Assembly: GCA_013698495.1 (NCBI GenBank)
Contig: JACCUV010000030.1
Span: forward strand, 1 to 6,280
From: Chloroflexia bacterium
GTDB lineage: Bacteria > Chloroflexota > Chloroflexia > Thermomicrobiales > UBA6265
Direction: 5' to 3'
Length of the DNA: 6,280 nucleotides
The translations under genes were made by a program, and so were the position numbers. The notes under the pieces were generated by a model. The model was not told where the DNA came from. It did no database searches and worked only from the letters and a program-made list of their open reading frames with translations. Positions 1 through 6,160 of the stretch are shown piece by piece. Numbering within the stretch: position 1 is the stretch's first letter; the number at the start of each line of letters is the position of its first letter.

Positions 1-1793
1 TTGCCCAGGCCCCAGGCGTCTACTTGATGAAGGACGATCAGGGCGCGATCGTCTACGTCGGCAAGGCGATGGCGCTGCGCAATCGCGTCCGCTCCTACTT
101 TCAGGGCACGCGCCACCGCGACCCCAAGACGCGCGAACTCGTCGCCCACATTGCCGATTTCGACGTGATCCGCACCGATACCCCCACCGAGGCCCTGATC
201 CTCGAAAACGAGCTGATCAAGAAGCACTTGCCCAAGTACAACGTTATGCTCAAGGATAGCAAGACCTACCCATACATCCGCATCACCAACGAGGAGTGGC
301 CGCGCGTCATCAGCACCCGCCTCATCGTCAACGATGGGAGCCGCTACTTCGGGCCGTACACATCGGCCGGGGCCGCCTACAAGACGATCAATCTCCTCAA
401 CCGGCTCTTCCCCTACCGCAAGTGCGACAAGAAGATCACCGGCCACGACGACGTTTGCCTCTACTTCCACATGCACCAATGCACGGCGCCGTGCATCTCG
501 GCCGTCGATCGGGCGACCTACATGAAGTCGATCGACGGCGCGACCCTCTTCCTCTCCGGTCGTGGCGATGAAATCGTCGGCGGGATCGAGGAGGAAATGG
601 AGCAGGCCTCCGAAGCCTGGAACTTCGAGCGCGCCGCTGAACTGCGGGACCGGTTGCAGGCGATCACCCATGTCCTTGAGCGCCAGAAGGTGGTCAGTTC
701 GCGCGGCACGACCGCCGACATCATCGCCATCGCCCACGGTCCCGGCGGCGACGCTGGTGTTCAGGTCGGGTTCCTGCGAAATGGCAAGATCATCGGCAGC
801 GAGTTCTTCGCAATGCAGGCCACCGTCAACGACTCGCCCGGCGAAATCGTCTCCAGTTTCATTACCCAGTTCTACTCCGATGCCGCCGTGATCCCGCCGC
901 GCCTCCTGCTTCAGCATTCGCTCCCGGCCACCGAACAGCCGATCGTCAGCGAGTGGCTCAACGGCCTGCGCGGGGCCAGGGTCGATGTTTCGGTTCCCCA
1001 GCGTGGCGACAACCGGGGACTCATCGAAATGATCGCCAGGAGCGCCGACGAGAACCTCGAACAGTCACGGCTCAAGCATCTTTCCGATGAAATGAAGATG
1101 ACCGGCGCGATGACCGAGCTGGCTGAGGCGCTCGACCTCCCGAGGCTGCCCCGGCGAATCGAGTGTTACGACATCTCCAACTTGCAGGGCACAAACCCGG
1201 TCGCCAGCATGGTCGTGTTCCAGGATGGCAAACCCGCGAAGAAGGAGTACCGGCGGTTCACGATCAAGACGGTTGTTGGGGCCAACGATTTCGCGATGAT
1301 CAACGAGGTGATCAAGCGCCGCTTCCGCCGCGCCGCCGAATCCGACGAGGAGCGCGACGGAAAGTGGACGACGCTCCCCGATCTCGTGATTGTCGACGGC
1401 GGCAAGGGTCAGTTGAGCGCCGCGATCGAGGGACTGCGCGAAGTCGGCATGGATGTGCCGATTTGCGGCCTGGCGAAGGAACAGGAAGAACTCTTCCTGC
1501 CCGGACGCAAGGATTCGATCCTGTTGCCGAGGGATGCCCAGGCGCTCTTCCTGGTTCAACGCATCCGCGACGAGGCGCATCGCTTCGCCGTCACCTTCCA
1601 CCGCGCGCGACGCTCGAAATCGACGTTCCAGTCGCGTCTCGACGATGTGCCCGGTGTTGGCCCAACCAAAAAGAAGGCCCTGATCCGGACCTTTGGATCG
1701 CTCAAGGGGATCAGGGAAGCGACGATCGAGGAACTGGCCAGCGTCGATGGCATCAACACCCAACTGGCGACGCAAATCAAGTCCGCGCTGTAG
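1..1793 (+). CDS. uvrC: UvrABC system protein C (excinuclease subunit C), 5'-truncated by window edge
   Basis: UvrC makes both incisions flanking a lesion in nucleotide excision repair after UvrAB loading. The frame is open from position 3 and already reads PGVYLMKD, so the start lies upstream; probably 10-20 residues are missing. Numbering from the codon at 24, the domains are: GIY-YIG nuclease (GVY at 15-23, IVYVGKA at 48-68, RVRSYF) for the 3' incision; four cysteines C134, C145, C153, C157, spaced like the Fe-S ligands reported in UvrC; a UVR motif near residues 186-220 (EEEMEQASEAWNFERAAELR) that contacts UvrB; and the RNase H-like 5'-incision domain with D383 (ECYDIS), D422 (GANDF), D458 (VDGGKGQ) and H519 (DEAHRFA). 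A C-terminal helix-hairpin-helix pair follows (DVPGVGPTKKKAL and ASVDGINTQLA). All expected catalytic residues appear present, and the visible ~596 codons fit the usual ~600-residue family length. It ends 46 nt before the next gene. Confidence 0.98.
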   Translation, partial: AQAPGVYLMKDDQGAIVYVGKAMALRNRVRSYFQGTRHRDPKTRELVAHIADFDVIRTDTPTEALILENELIKKHLPKYNVMLKDSKTYPYIRITNEEWPRVISTRLIVNDGSRYFGPYTSAGAAYKTINLLNRLFPYRKCDKKITGHDDVCLYFHMHQCTAPCISAVDRATYMKSIDGATLFLSGRGDEIVGGIEEEMEQASEAWNFERAAELRDRLQAITHVLERQKVVSSRGTTADIIAIAHGPGGDAGVQVGFLRNGKIIGSEFFAMQATVNDSPGEIVSSFITQFYSDAAVIPPRLLLQHSLPATEQPIVSEWLNGLRGARVDVSVPQRGDNRGLIEMIARSADENLEQSRLKHLSDEMKMTGAMTELAEALDLPRLPRRIECYDISNLQGTNPVASMVVFQDGKPAKKEYRRFTIKTVVGANDFAMINEVIKRRFRRAAESDEERDGKWTTLPDLVIVDGGKGQLSAAIEGLREVGMDVPICGLAKEQEELFLPGRKDSILLPRDAQALFLVQRIRDEAHRFAVTFHRARRSKSTFQSRLDDVPGVGPTKKKALIRTFGSLKGIREATIEELASVDGINTQLATQIKSAL

Positions 1794-1824
1794 AATCGCA
1801 AGGTAGCGTTTACGAGTTCGCCCG

Positions 1825-1830
1825 AAAGGT
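1825..1830 (+). promoter_or_regulatory. Ribosome binding site of the threonylcarbamoyl-AMP synthase gene
   Basis: AAAGGT, preceded by CCG, lies 9 nt upstream of the ATG at 1840 and partly matches the anti-Shine-Dalgarno sequence. It supports that ATG as the start, which also matches the N-terminal length expected of the YrdC fold. Confidence 0.55.
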
Positions 1831-1839
1831 CCCCAGGCA

Positions 1840-2520
1840 ATGAAGTTGCTCACGCTCGAAGAACCGCGAGCGCTGGAACAGGCAATATCGGCGATGCAGC
1901 ACGGCGGAATCGTCGCCTTTCCAACCGATACGGTCTACGGTATTGGCGCATCGCTCGCCTTTCCCGACGCGCTTGAGCGCATATTCGAACTCAAGGGACG
2001 GGATCGGGATCGTCCTCTGCCATTGCTGCTCGCGTCCCCGGCCGAACTCGCCAAGGTCACTGGCGACGTCGATCCCGATCTGTTGCGGCTGGCCGGCGCC
2101 TTCTGGCCGGGTCCGCTGACGATCGCGTTGCCGGCGCTCGACGGATTGCCATCCCAGGTTGTGGCCGACGATGGCACAGTCGGCGTGCGCGTGCCCGATC
2201 ACTCGGTGGCGCTGATCCTCGCTCAACGCTGCGGCGGCGCGATCGCCGTCACCAGCGCCAATCTCTCCGGTCAAACTCCCGCCCTCAGACCTGAACAAAT
2301 CGATCCCACGCTGGCCGACAATCTCGACCTCGTGCTCGATGGCGGGATAGCCCGGGGAGGGCTGGCCTCCACCGTGATCGTGCTCGGGGATGCTACCATC
2401 AGCGTCATACGGGAAGGCGCGATCTCCAGAACCGAAATTGAGGCTGCCTGGTCGGACATTCGATCGGGTCAATCCGGGGAGATCGAACGGGAGAATCCCG
2501 CCGCCGCCACGCCGCGGTAG
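1840..2520 (+). CDS. L-threonylcarbamoyladenylate synthase (Sua5/YciO/YrdC/YwlC family)
   Basis: This 226-residue protein should make threonylcarbamoyl-AMP from threonine, bicarbonate and ATP. That is the first step of t6A modification at position 37 of ANN-decoding tRNAs; TsaD with its partners completes it in the cytoplasm. Visible family signatures are PTDTVYG (28-34), the basic substrate-binding stretch KGRDRDRPLPLL (52-63), FWPGPLT (88-94), VGVRVPDH (114-121), TSANLSG (138-144) and a late GGLASTV (173-179). The length equals a single YrdC domain with a short tail, so it resembles the short TsaC/YwlC type rather than the longer Sua5 with its extra C-terminal domain. The last ~20 residues look unstructured. 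It lies 46 nt after uvrC and 31 nt before a membrane-protein gene. The family call is firm; the choice among tsaC, ywlC and sua5 as a name is not, so no symbol is given. Confidence 0.95.
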   Translation: MKLLTLEEPRALEQAISAMQHGGIVAFPTDTVYGIGASLAFPDALERIFELKGRDRDRPLPLLLASPAELAKVTGDVDPDLLRLAGAFWPGPLTIALPALDGLPSQVVADDGTVGVRVPDHSVALILAQRCGGAIAVTSANLSGQTPALRPEQIDPTLADNLDLVLDGGIARGGLASTVIVLGDATISVIREGAISRTEIEAAWSDIRSGQSGEIERENPAAATPR

Positions 2521-2521
2521 T

Positions 2522-2555
2522 GGGAGAACGCAAGATGGCGAAGGCTCACACATGA
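2522..2555 (+). promoter_or_regulatory. Putative minicistron with its own RBS, overlapping the start of the membrane-protein gene
   Basis: GGGAG at 2522-2526 sits 8 nt before an ATG at 2535. That ATG opens a six-codon frame (MAKAHT) ending with TGA at 2553-2555. The TGA overlaps the ATG of the downstream gene at 2552 as ATGA, the classic arrangement for translational coupling. The downstream ATG has no good Shine-Dalgarno of its own, so ribosomes finishing the minicistron could re-initiate there. The elements are directly visible; that the minicistron is translated is inference. Confidence 0.4.
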
Positions 2556-3514
2556 CCCAGCGAGACATGGTTGATACCGACCGACGGGTGCCTCGTTCGC
2601 GGCGGGTTGTCGATGAGGACCGTTTCGAAGACGCCGACGAACCGCGAAACGACGAGCACAAAATCTTCGGGCTGGGCATTCCCAACGCCGATGCGCGCCA
2701 GCCTGCCTACGGGCAAGGCGTCGTCGTCAGTCTGCTGGTCGCTGGCGCGGTGCTGCTGCTTGCGATCATTTCGATCGGGTCCGGCGATGGGTCCGACCCT
2801 CCCGTGCTCGAAAACACGGACGCGATGTTCTGGGCGATCGCGGCGGGGACGTTGCTGCTCGCCGCCGGCGGCGCCCAGTTTGCGGAACGCACCGCCTCCC
2901 ATGCGGCGGCGGCCGTCGGTCAGCCGCGACCGGCCACGGCAATGGCGACCGCCTGGGCAGTCCCACTCGTGTCGACCATCGCCGCCATCCTGCTCGTCGC
3001 CACCTTTCACAACCGGCCGATGTTGGCGGTAGGACCGTTGATCGCGTTTTTCGGGACGGCCGGCGCCTTGCTTTCGCGAGACTTGCTCGATGAAACGGAC
3101 GAGCAATCGACCAAGGTTGCCTCCGTGATTCATACTCTGGTGGTGCACGGAATCGCGTTCCTGGCGTTCAGCGCCGTGTATCTCAACAAACTCGATTCGT
3201 GGATTTCCGGTCCGCTGATCGGGGCGATGGGCGCGATCCTGATCCTTGAAACGCTCGAGCGTGGCGGCATCGCCCCGCCGCAACGCGTGTTCTACGCGTT
3301 GATCGGGGGGTGGGTGCTCGCCCAGGTCACGGTTGCGCTCAACTGGTGGCCGTCATATGGTTGGACCGGTGGCGCAGTTTTGCTGGTCGTCTTCTATGTC
3401 GCTGCCGGGCTGCTGCTGGTCCGGGTCCAGAAGCGCGCCGTCAGCACTCGCGATCTGATCGAATTCGGGGGAGTCGGCAGCCTCTTTCTGCTGTTGCTCG
3501 CCATCCTTGCCTGA
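2552..3514 (+). CDS. Uncharacterised multi-pass membrane protein with charged N-terminal tail
   Basis: I do not recognise a named family. From the ATG at 2552 the product is 320 residues. Residues 1-54 are hydrophilic: arginine-rich (RRVPRSRRVV, 11-20), then strongly acidic, with no signal peptide. About eight or nine hydrophobic segments follow, roughly at 56-76, 91-109, 132-151, 157-174, 190-210, 219-234, 246-263, 272-291 and 303-319. No catalytic motif, cysteine pattern or transport signature stands out; charged residues fall in the loops (RDLLDETDEQSTK at 176-188). The last segment ends at the C-terminus. The reading frame is open back to 2390, but that would overlap the preceding gene by over 100 nt, and the ATGA junction at 2552 is better placed. 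Codon use matches the neighbours, so it looks native and expressed. It may belong to a lineage-restricted family of unknown function. Confidence 0.85.
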   Translation: MTQRDMVDTDRRVPRSRRVVDEDRFEDADEPRNDEHKIFGLGIPNADARQPAYGQGVVVSLLVAGAVLLLAIISIGSGDGSDPPVLENTDAMFWAIAAGTLLLAAGGAQFAERTASHAAAAVGQPRPATAMATAWAVPLVSTIAAILLVATFHNRPMLAVGPLIAFFGTAGALLSRDLLDETDEQSTKVASVIHTLVVHGIAFLAFSAVYLNKLDSWISGPLIGAMGAILILETLERGGIAPPQRVFYALIGGWVLAQVTVALNWWPSYGWTGGAVLLVVFYVAAGLLLVRVQKRAVSTRDLIEFGGVGSLFLLLLAILA

Positions 3515-3528
3515 CACAGGTTGACCAC

Positions 3529-3536
3529 GAAGGGGA
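3529..3536 (+). promoter_or_regulatory. Possible ribosome binding site for the small acidic protein gene
   Basis: GAAGGGGA is the best purine-rich match in the 35-nt gap after the membrane-protein gene. Its spacing to the ATG at 3550 is long (about 14 nt). A nearer ATG at 3537 is in another frame and yields only about 33 codons of unconvincing sequence, so 3550 is preferred. Confidence 0.35.
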
Positions 3537-3549
3537 ATGAACCACCAAA

Positions 3550-3768
3550 ATGTCCGACAACGCACGGCAACCCGGAGGCAAACAGAGAGGCAATCGGAAA
3601 TCGGGCGAGAACGAGGCCCTGCTTTCCCTCTACGATAGCCTCGAAGACCTCTACAGCATCCTCGAAACCCTCGACGAACTGGGGATCGCGACGCGAGACG
3701 AACTCCTCGCCTACATCGACACCCTCGATACCGAAGTCGAGGAACTCGAGTCCCTGGGAAGCAACTAG
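3550..3768 (+). CDS. Uncharacterised small acidic helical protein
   Basis: A 72-residue protein that I do not recognise. Residues 1-22 are polar and basic (QPGGKQRGNRK) and probably disordered. Residues 20-43 and 49-69 look like two amphipathic helices joined by a GIATR turn, with leucine/isoleucine spacing typical of a helical hairpin or coiled coil. From residue 20 onward I count 16 Asp/Glu against a single Arg. G/C dominates third codon positions, as in real genes nearby, which argues against a chance frame. It ends 6 nt before the rarA ATG, so the two are probably co-transcribed and perhaps translationally coupled. An adaptor or partner of RarA is possible from position only. It has no cysteines, no transmembrane segment and no helix-turn-helix DNA-binding signature that I can see. 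Confidence 0.7.
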   Translation: MSDNARQPGGKQRGNRKSGENEALLSLYDSLEDLYSILETLDELGIATRDELLAYIDTLDTEVEELESLGSN

Positions 3769-3774
3769 CCCCGC

Positions 3775-5103
3775 ATGGACCTGTTCGAGTCCAACCGGCG
3801 ACAGCATCTGGCCGCGGGCGGACCGCTGGCGGCGAGAATGCGTCCGCGGACGCTCGATGAACTCGTCGGACAGGACCGGGTTGTCGGACCCGGTTCGCTC
3901 ATGCGGAAGGCGATCGAGGCGGATCGCCTCTCCTCGGTTGTCCTTTGGGGGCCACCGGGTTCCGGGAAGACCACCCTTGCCCGGCTCGTCGCGGCCACGA
4001 CCGAAGCCACGTTCACCTCCGTCAGCGCCGTCTCCTCGGGTGTCGCTGATCTGCGCAAGGCGGTCAGCGAAGCGCGGGACCGGCTCGGCATGAACGGCGC
4101 CCGCACTGTTCTCTTCATCGACGAGATTCACCGTTTCAACAAGGCGCAGCAGGACGCGATCCTCCCGTATGTCGAGGACGGCACGGTGATCATGATCGGG
4201 GCGACGACCGAGAATCCCTCGTTCGAAGTCAATGCCCCGCTCCTCTCGCGGTCGCGAGTGATCGTGCTCACCGCCCTCGACGACGAGGCGATCAAGACGA
4301 TCGTGCGGCGAGCGCTCGCGGACGAAGAGCGAGGGCTCGGCCAGGAAAACCTCTCGATAACCGACGATGCCCTGGAATTCCTCGCCAACATGGCGAATGG
4401 CGATGCCCGATTCGCCCTCAACACGCTGGAAGTCGCCTCGGCCGGTGTGGGCGACGATCTCCTGATCACGATCGAGCTGGCGGAGGACGCGGCCCAGCGG
4501 CGAGCCGCCACCTACGACAAGAGCGGCGACGATCACTTCGACGCGATTTCGGCATTGCACAAGACGATTCGCGGATCCGATCCCGATGCCGCGTTGTACT
4601 GGTTGGCCCGGATGCTGGAACGCGGCGACCATCCGATGTACGTCGCCCGGCGGCTGGTGCGGTTTGCCTCGGAGGATGTTGGGTTGGCTGATCCCCAGGC
4701 TCTGACGTTGGCGATGGCCACGCAACAGGCTGTCCACTTCATAGGACTGCCAGAAGGCGCGCTGGCGTTGGCCGAACTGACCGTATACCTGGCGCTGGCC
4801 CCGAAGAGCAACGCGATCTACGTCGCCTATGGTCAGGCGCGGGACGATGTCGCCCAAACCCGCAACGATCCTGTGCCGATTCACCTGCGCAATGCCCCGA
4901 CGCGGTTGATGTCCGATCTGGGGTACGGCGAGGGCTACCGCTACGCCCACGACTTTGACGAAGGGATCGTTGGACAACAAAACCTGCCGGAAAATCTCAA
5001 GGGCCGCACATACTACCAACCCTCCGATCGCGGGTTCGAACGTGAGCTCGCTGAGCGCCTCGAACGGATCAGAGAAATCTACCGCGAGACCAGGCCCTCG
5101 TAG
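3775..5103 (+). CDS. rarA: Replication-associated recombination protein A, AAA+ ATPase (RarA/MgsA)
   Basis: RarA (MgsA; Mgs1/WRNIP1 in eukaryotes) is a clamp-loader-related AAA+ ATPase acting at stalled forks, where it binds SSB and opens duplex ends. The 442 residues are close to the ~447 of E. coli RarA. Visible in order: N-terminal LAARMRPRTLDELVGQD (18-34); Walker A GPPGSGKTT (59-67); Walker B LFIDEIHRF (113-121); sensor 1 GATTENPSF (142-150); the arginine-finger region LLSRSRV (156-162); sensor 2 GDARFALNTLE (209-219). The family-specific C-terminal tetramerisation part follows, with ISALHKTIRGSDPDAALYWLARM (258-280), RFASEDVGLADP (296-307), LAPKSNAIY (341-349), PIHLRNAPTRLM (368-379) and GYGEGYRYAHD (383-393). 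All motifs look intact. The start gives the usual MDLFE opening. The nearest Shine-Dalgarno-like run, GGGAAG at 3756-3761, is 13 nt away and lies inside the preceding gene. The TAG stop lies within a repeat unit. Confidence 0.97.
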   Translation: MDLFESNRRQHLAAGGPLAARMRPRTLDELVGQDRVVGPGSLMRKAIEADRLSSVVLWGPPGSGKTTLARLVAATTEATFTSVSAVSSGVADLRKAVSEARDRLGMNGARTVLFIDEIHRFNKAQQDAILPYVEDGTVIMIGATTENPSFEVNAPLLSRSRVIVLTALDDEAIKTIVRRALADEERGLGQENLSITDDALEFLANMANGDARFALNTLEVASAGVGDDLLITIELAEDAAQRRAATYDKSGDDHFDAISALHKTIRGSDPDAALYWLARMLERGDHPMYVARRLVRFASEDVGLADPQALTLAMATQQAVHFIGLPEGALALAELTVYLALAPKSNAIYVAYGQARDDVAQTRNDPVPIHLRNAPTRLMSDLGYGEGYRYAHDFDEGIVGQQNLPENLKGRTYYQPSDRGFERELAERLERIREIYRETRPS

Positions 5104-5197
5104 GGGCCGACCCCCGTGTCGACCTGCGTTTGGTTGGGGCCAGCCTGCGTGCCGGCCCGTAATTCGTAGGGACCGGCCTGCGTGCCGGCCCGGACAG
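5099..5197 (+). repeat. Three tandem 33-bp imperfect-hairpin repeat units
   Basis: Units start at 5099, 5132 and 5165, exactly 33 bp apart. Each has a 28-nt core plus a variable 5-nt spacer (CGTTT, TAATT, GACAG). Units 2 and 3 share CCTGCGTGCCGGCCCG exactly; units 1 and 3 begin CGTAGGG. Each core folds as a 7-bp stem around a 6-nt loop (CCCCGT or CTGCGT) with one mismatch, and the mismatch position differs between units. Position 12 pairs with 21 as A-T in unit 1 and G-C in unit 3, a compensatory change. The array fills most of the gap between rarA and rph and overlaps the rarA stop codon. Similar GTAGGGG-type repeats are, in my recollection, dispersed in Chloroflexota and some other genomes. 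No transposase is nearby. Confidence 0.8.
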
Positions 5198-5200
5198 ACC

Positions 5201-5212
5201 GAGGCCACCGTG
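5201..5212 (+). promoter_or_regulatory. Shine-Dalgarno-like GAGG with alternative GTG start of rph
   Basis: GAGG at 5201-5204 is 5 nt before a GTG at 5210 that is in frame with rph and would add six residues (VTITIP, first residue read as Met). The ATG at 5228 has no comparable ribosome binding site but matches the family's N-terminal length. The initiation signal therefore favours GTG and homology favours ATG. Confidence 0.4.
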
Positions 5213-5227
5213 ACCATCACGATCCCC

Positions 5228-5947
5228 ATGCAACGATCCTACGATCGGGCCACCGACCAACTCCGGCCGGTGGAGATCATCCCCAACGAAGCGCCCTACG
5301 CCGAGGGTTCGGCCCTGATCCGGATCGGCGAGACCCACGTGCTCTGCGCGGCAACGATCCAGGAGGACGTGCCGCGCTGGATGAAGGGCAAGGGCAAAGG
5401 GTGGGTCACGGCCGAGTACGCGATGCTGCCCCGTTCCAGCCCGGTCCGGATCGAGCGCGAGGCGGCGCGGGGCAAGCAGGGCGGTCGCACCGTCGAGATC
5501 CAACGCCTGATCGGACGCTCCCTGCGGGCCGTGATCGACATGGAGGCGCTGGGTGAGCGCCAGGTAATTCTCGACTGCGACGTAATCCGGGCCGATGGCG
5601 GAACCAGGTGCGCGGCGATCACTGGCGCCTACGTCGCCCTCGCCCTCGCCTGCCGCGGGCTTGCTGACGCCGGCAAGGTCAAGCGCAATCCGCTCAAATC
5701 TGCCGTCGCTGGGGTCAGTGTCGGGGTGCTGCGCGGTGTGCCGGTGCTCGACCTCGACTATCGCGAGGATTCGAAGGCGGACGTCGATGTCAATGTCGTG
5801 ATGACTGACCGGAACGCATTTGTCGAAATCCAGGGCACGGCCGAGCAGGAACCGTTCTCGCCGGAGACCTTGCAGTCGATGCTCAGCCTCGCCAGTTCCG
5901 GCCTGAGGGACCTCTTCGCCGCGCAACGAGCCGCCTTGGCGGATTAA
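5228..5947 (+). CDS. rph: Ribonuclease PH
   Basis: RNase PH is a phosphate-dependent 3'-to-5' exoribonuclease that trims tRNA precursors in the cytoplasm and works as a hexameric ring. From the ATG at 5228 the product is 239 residues, against 238 in E. coli. Family motifs run throughout: DQLRPV (10-15), AEGSALIRIGETHVLCAA (25-42), VPRWMKGKGKGWVTAEYAML (48-67), the EREAARGKQGGR block (76-87) with R87, EIQRLIGRSLRAV (90-102), LDCDVIRADGGTR (115-127) with the phosphate-binding GTR at 125-127, NPLKSAVAGVSVG (154-166), LDYREDSKADVDVNVVM (176-192) with acidic metal-site candidates, and VEIQGTAEQEPFS (199-211). One oddity is RSYDR at residues 3-7, where the family usually shows RxxGR, so a near-invariant glycine seems to be aspartate. 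The GTG at 5210 is the alternative start. The frame stays open upstream through the repeats to 4955, but that stretch is unlike RNase PH. Confidence 0.96.
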   Translation: MQRSYDRATDQLRPVEIIPNEAPYAEGSALIRIGETHVLCAATIQEDVPRWMKGKGKGWVTAEYAMLPRSSPVRIEREAARGKQGGRTVEIQRLIGRSLRAVIDMEALGERQVILDCDVIRADGGTRCAAITGAYVALALACRGLADAGKVKRNPLKSAVAGVSVGVLRGVPVLDLDYREDSKADVDVNVVMTDRNAFVEIQGTAEQEPFSPETLQSMLSLASSGLRDLFAAQRAALAD

Positions 5948-5949
5948 CG

Positions 5950-5966
5950 TTGGCGACAACCGCCAA
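5950..5966 (+). terminator. Weak stem-loop just after rph
   Basis: TTGGCG (5950-5955) and CGCCAA (5961-5966) form a perfect 6-bp stem with a 5-nt loop, starting 3 nt after the rph stop. No run of T follows, so it is not a canonical intrinsic terminator. It may act as a 3'-end stabiliser or mean nothing. Confidence 0.25.
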
Positions 5967-6003
5967 TCACCGGACCGAAAGCATCATCAGCATCACGCGA
6001 TCT

Positions 6004-6036
6004 GTAGGGGCGGTACCGGCCCTGCTGGATACCGGC
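6004..6036 (+). repeat. Diverged dispersed copy of the GTAGGGG hairpin repeat
   Basis: It begins GTAGGGGCGGTACCGG and continues through CCTGCTGG to ATACCGGC. This parallels the core of the tandem units (GTAGGG, then CCTGCGT, then a complementary GC-rich arm) with small insertions. GCGGTACC can pair with GGATACCGGC with two bulges. It lies 56 nt downstream of the rph stop. Confidence 0.5.
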
Positions 6037-6160
6037 ATGAGAGACACCTGGACCGACGTGGTGCAGAGATGTCCGTCCGAAATCGCGCGAATCACCGTTC
6101 ATGTCGCATCAAGGGCGGACACACCATCGACTGGATGGGGGTTGGCCAGACGTTGTTTAT

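Noticed and set aside
1791..1796. TAGAAT resembling a -10 promoter element at the end of uvrC
   Set aside because: It overlaps the uvrC stop codon, and no -35-like hexamer lies at a suitable distance. One mismatch-bearing hexamer is not adequate support for a promoter.
1065..1853. A 262-codon minus-strand frame over the 3' half of uvrC
   Set aside because: It is an antisense shadow of the conserved UvrC nuclease and helix-hairpin-helix regions, with low-complexity charged sequence and no family resemblance.
2390..2551. A 54-residue N-terminal extension of the membrane protein
   Set aside because: It would overlap the end of the preceding conserved gene by about 130 nt, its sequence is Pro/Arg-rich without a fold, and the ATG at 2552 has the typical ATGA junction.
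1810..2685. A 291-codon minus-strand frame over the threonylcarbamoyl-AMP synthase gene
   Set aside because: It is antisense to a clearly conserved enzyme and rich in Arg, Gly and Ser, as expected of a shadow frame.
3908..3929. Perfect 8-bp inverted repeat AGGCGATC/GATCGCCT inside rarA
   Set aside because: It encodes conserved RarA residues (RKAIEADRL) near the N-terminus. GATC- and GGC-rich codons make such palindromes common here, so chance is the simplest explanation.
3521..4093. A 190-codon + strand frame from a TTG overlapping the small gene and rarA
   Set aside because: It is a Ser/Arg/Pro-rich out-of-frame translation of rarA and conflicts with the G/C third-position pattern of the 72-residue frame and rarA.
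5099..5197. Tandem repeats considered as a CRISPR array
   Set aside because: The units are contiguous with only 5-nt spacers and have degenerate cores, there are only three, and no cas genes are present, so this is a short tandem hairpin repeat and not CRISPR.
3394..5229. A 611-codon open frame on the minus strand
   Set aside because: It lies antisense to the small acidic gene, rarA and the repeats. In GC-rich genes with G/C third positions, long antisense frames arise as a by-product. Its translation shows no recognisable domain, while rarA on the + strand is fully conserved.
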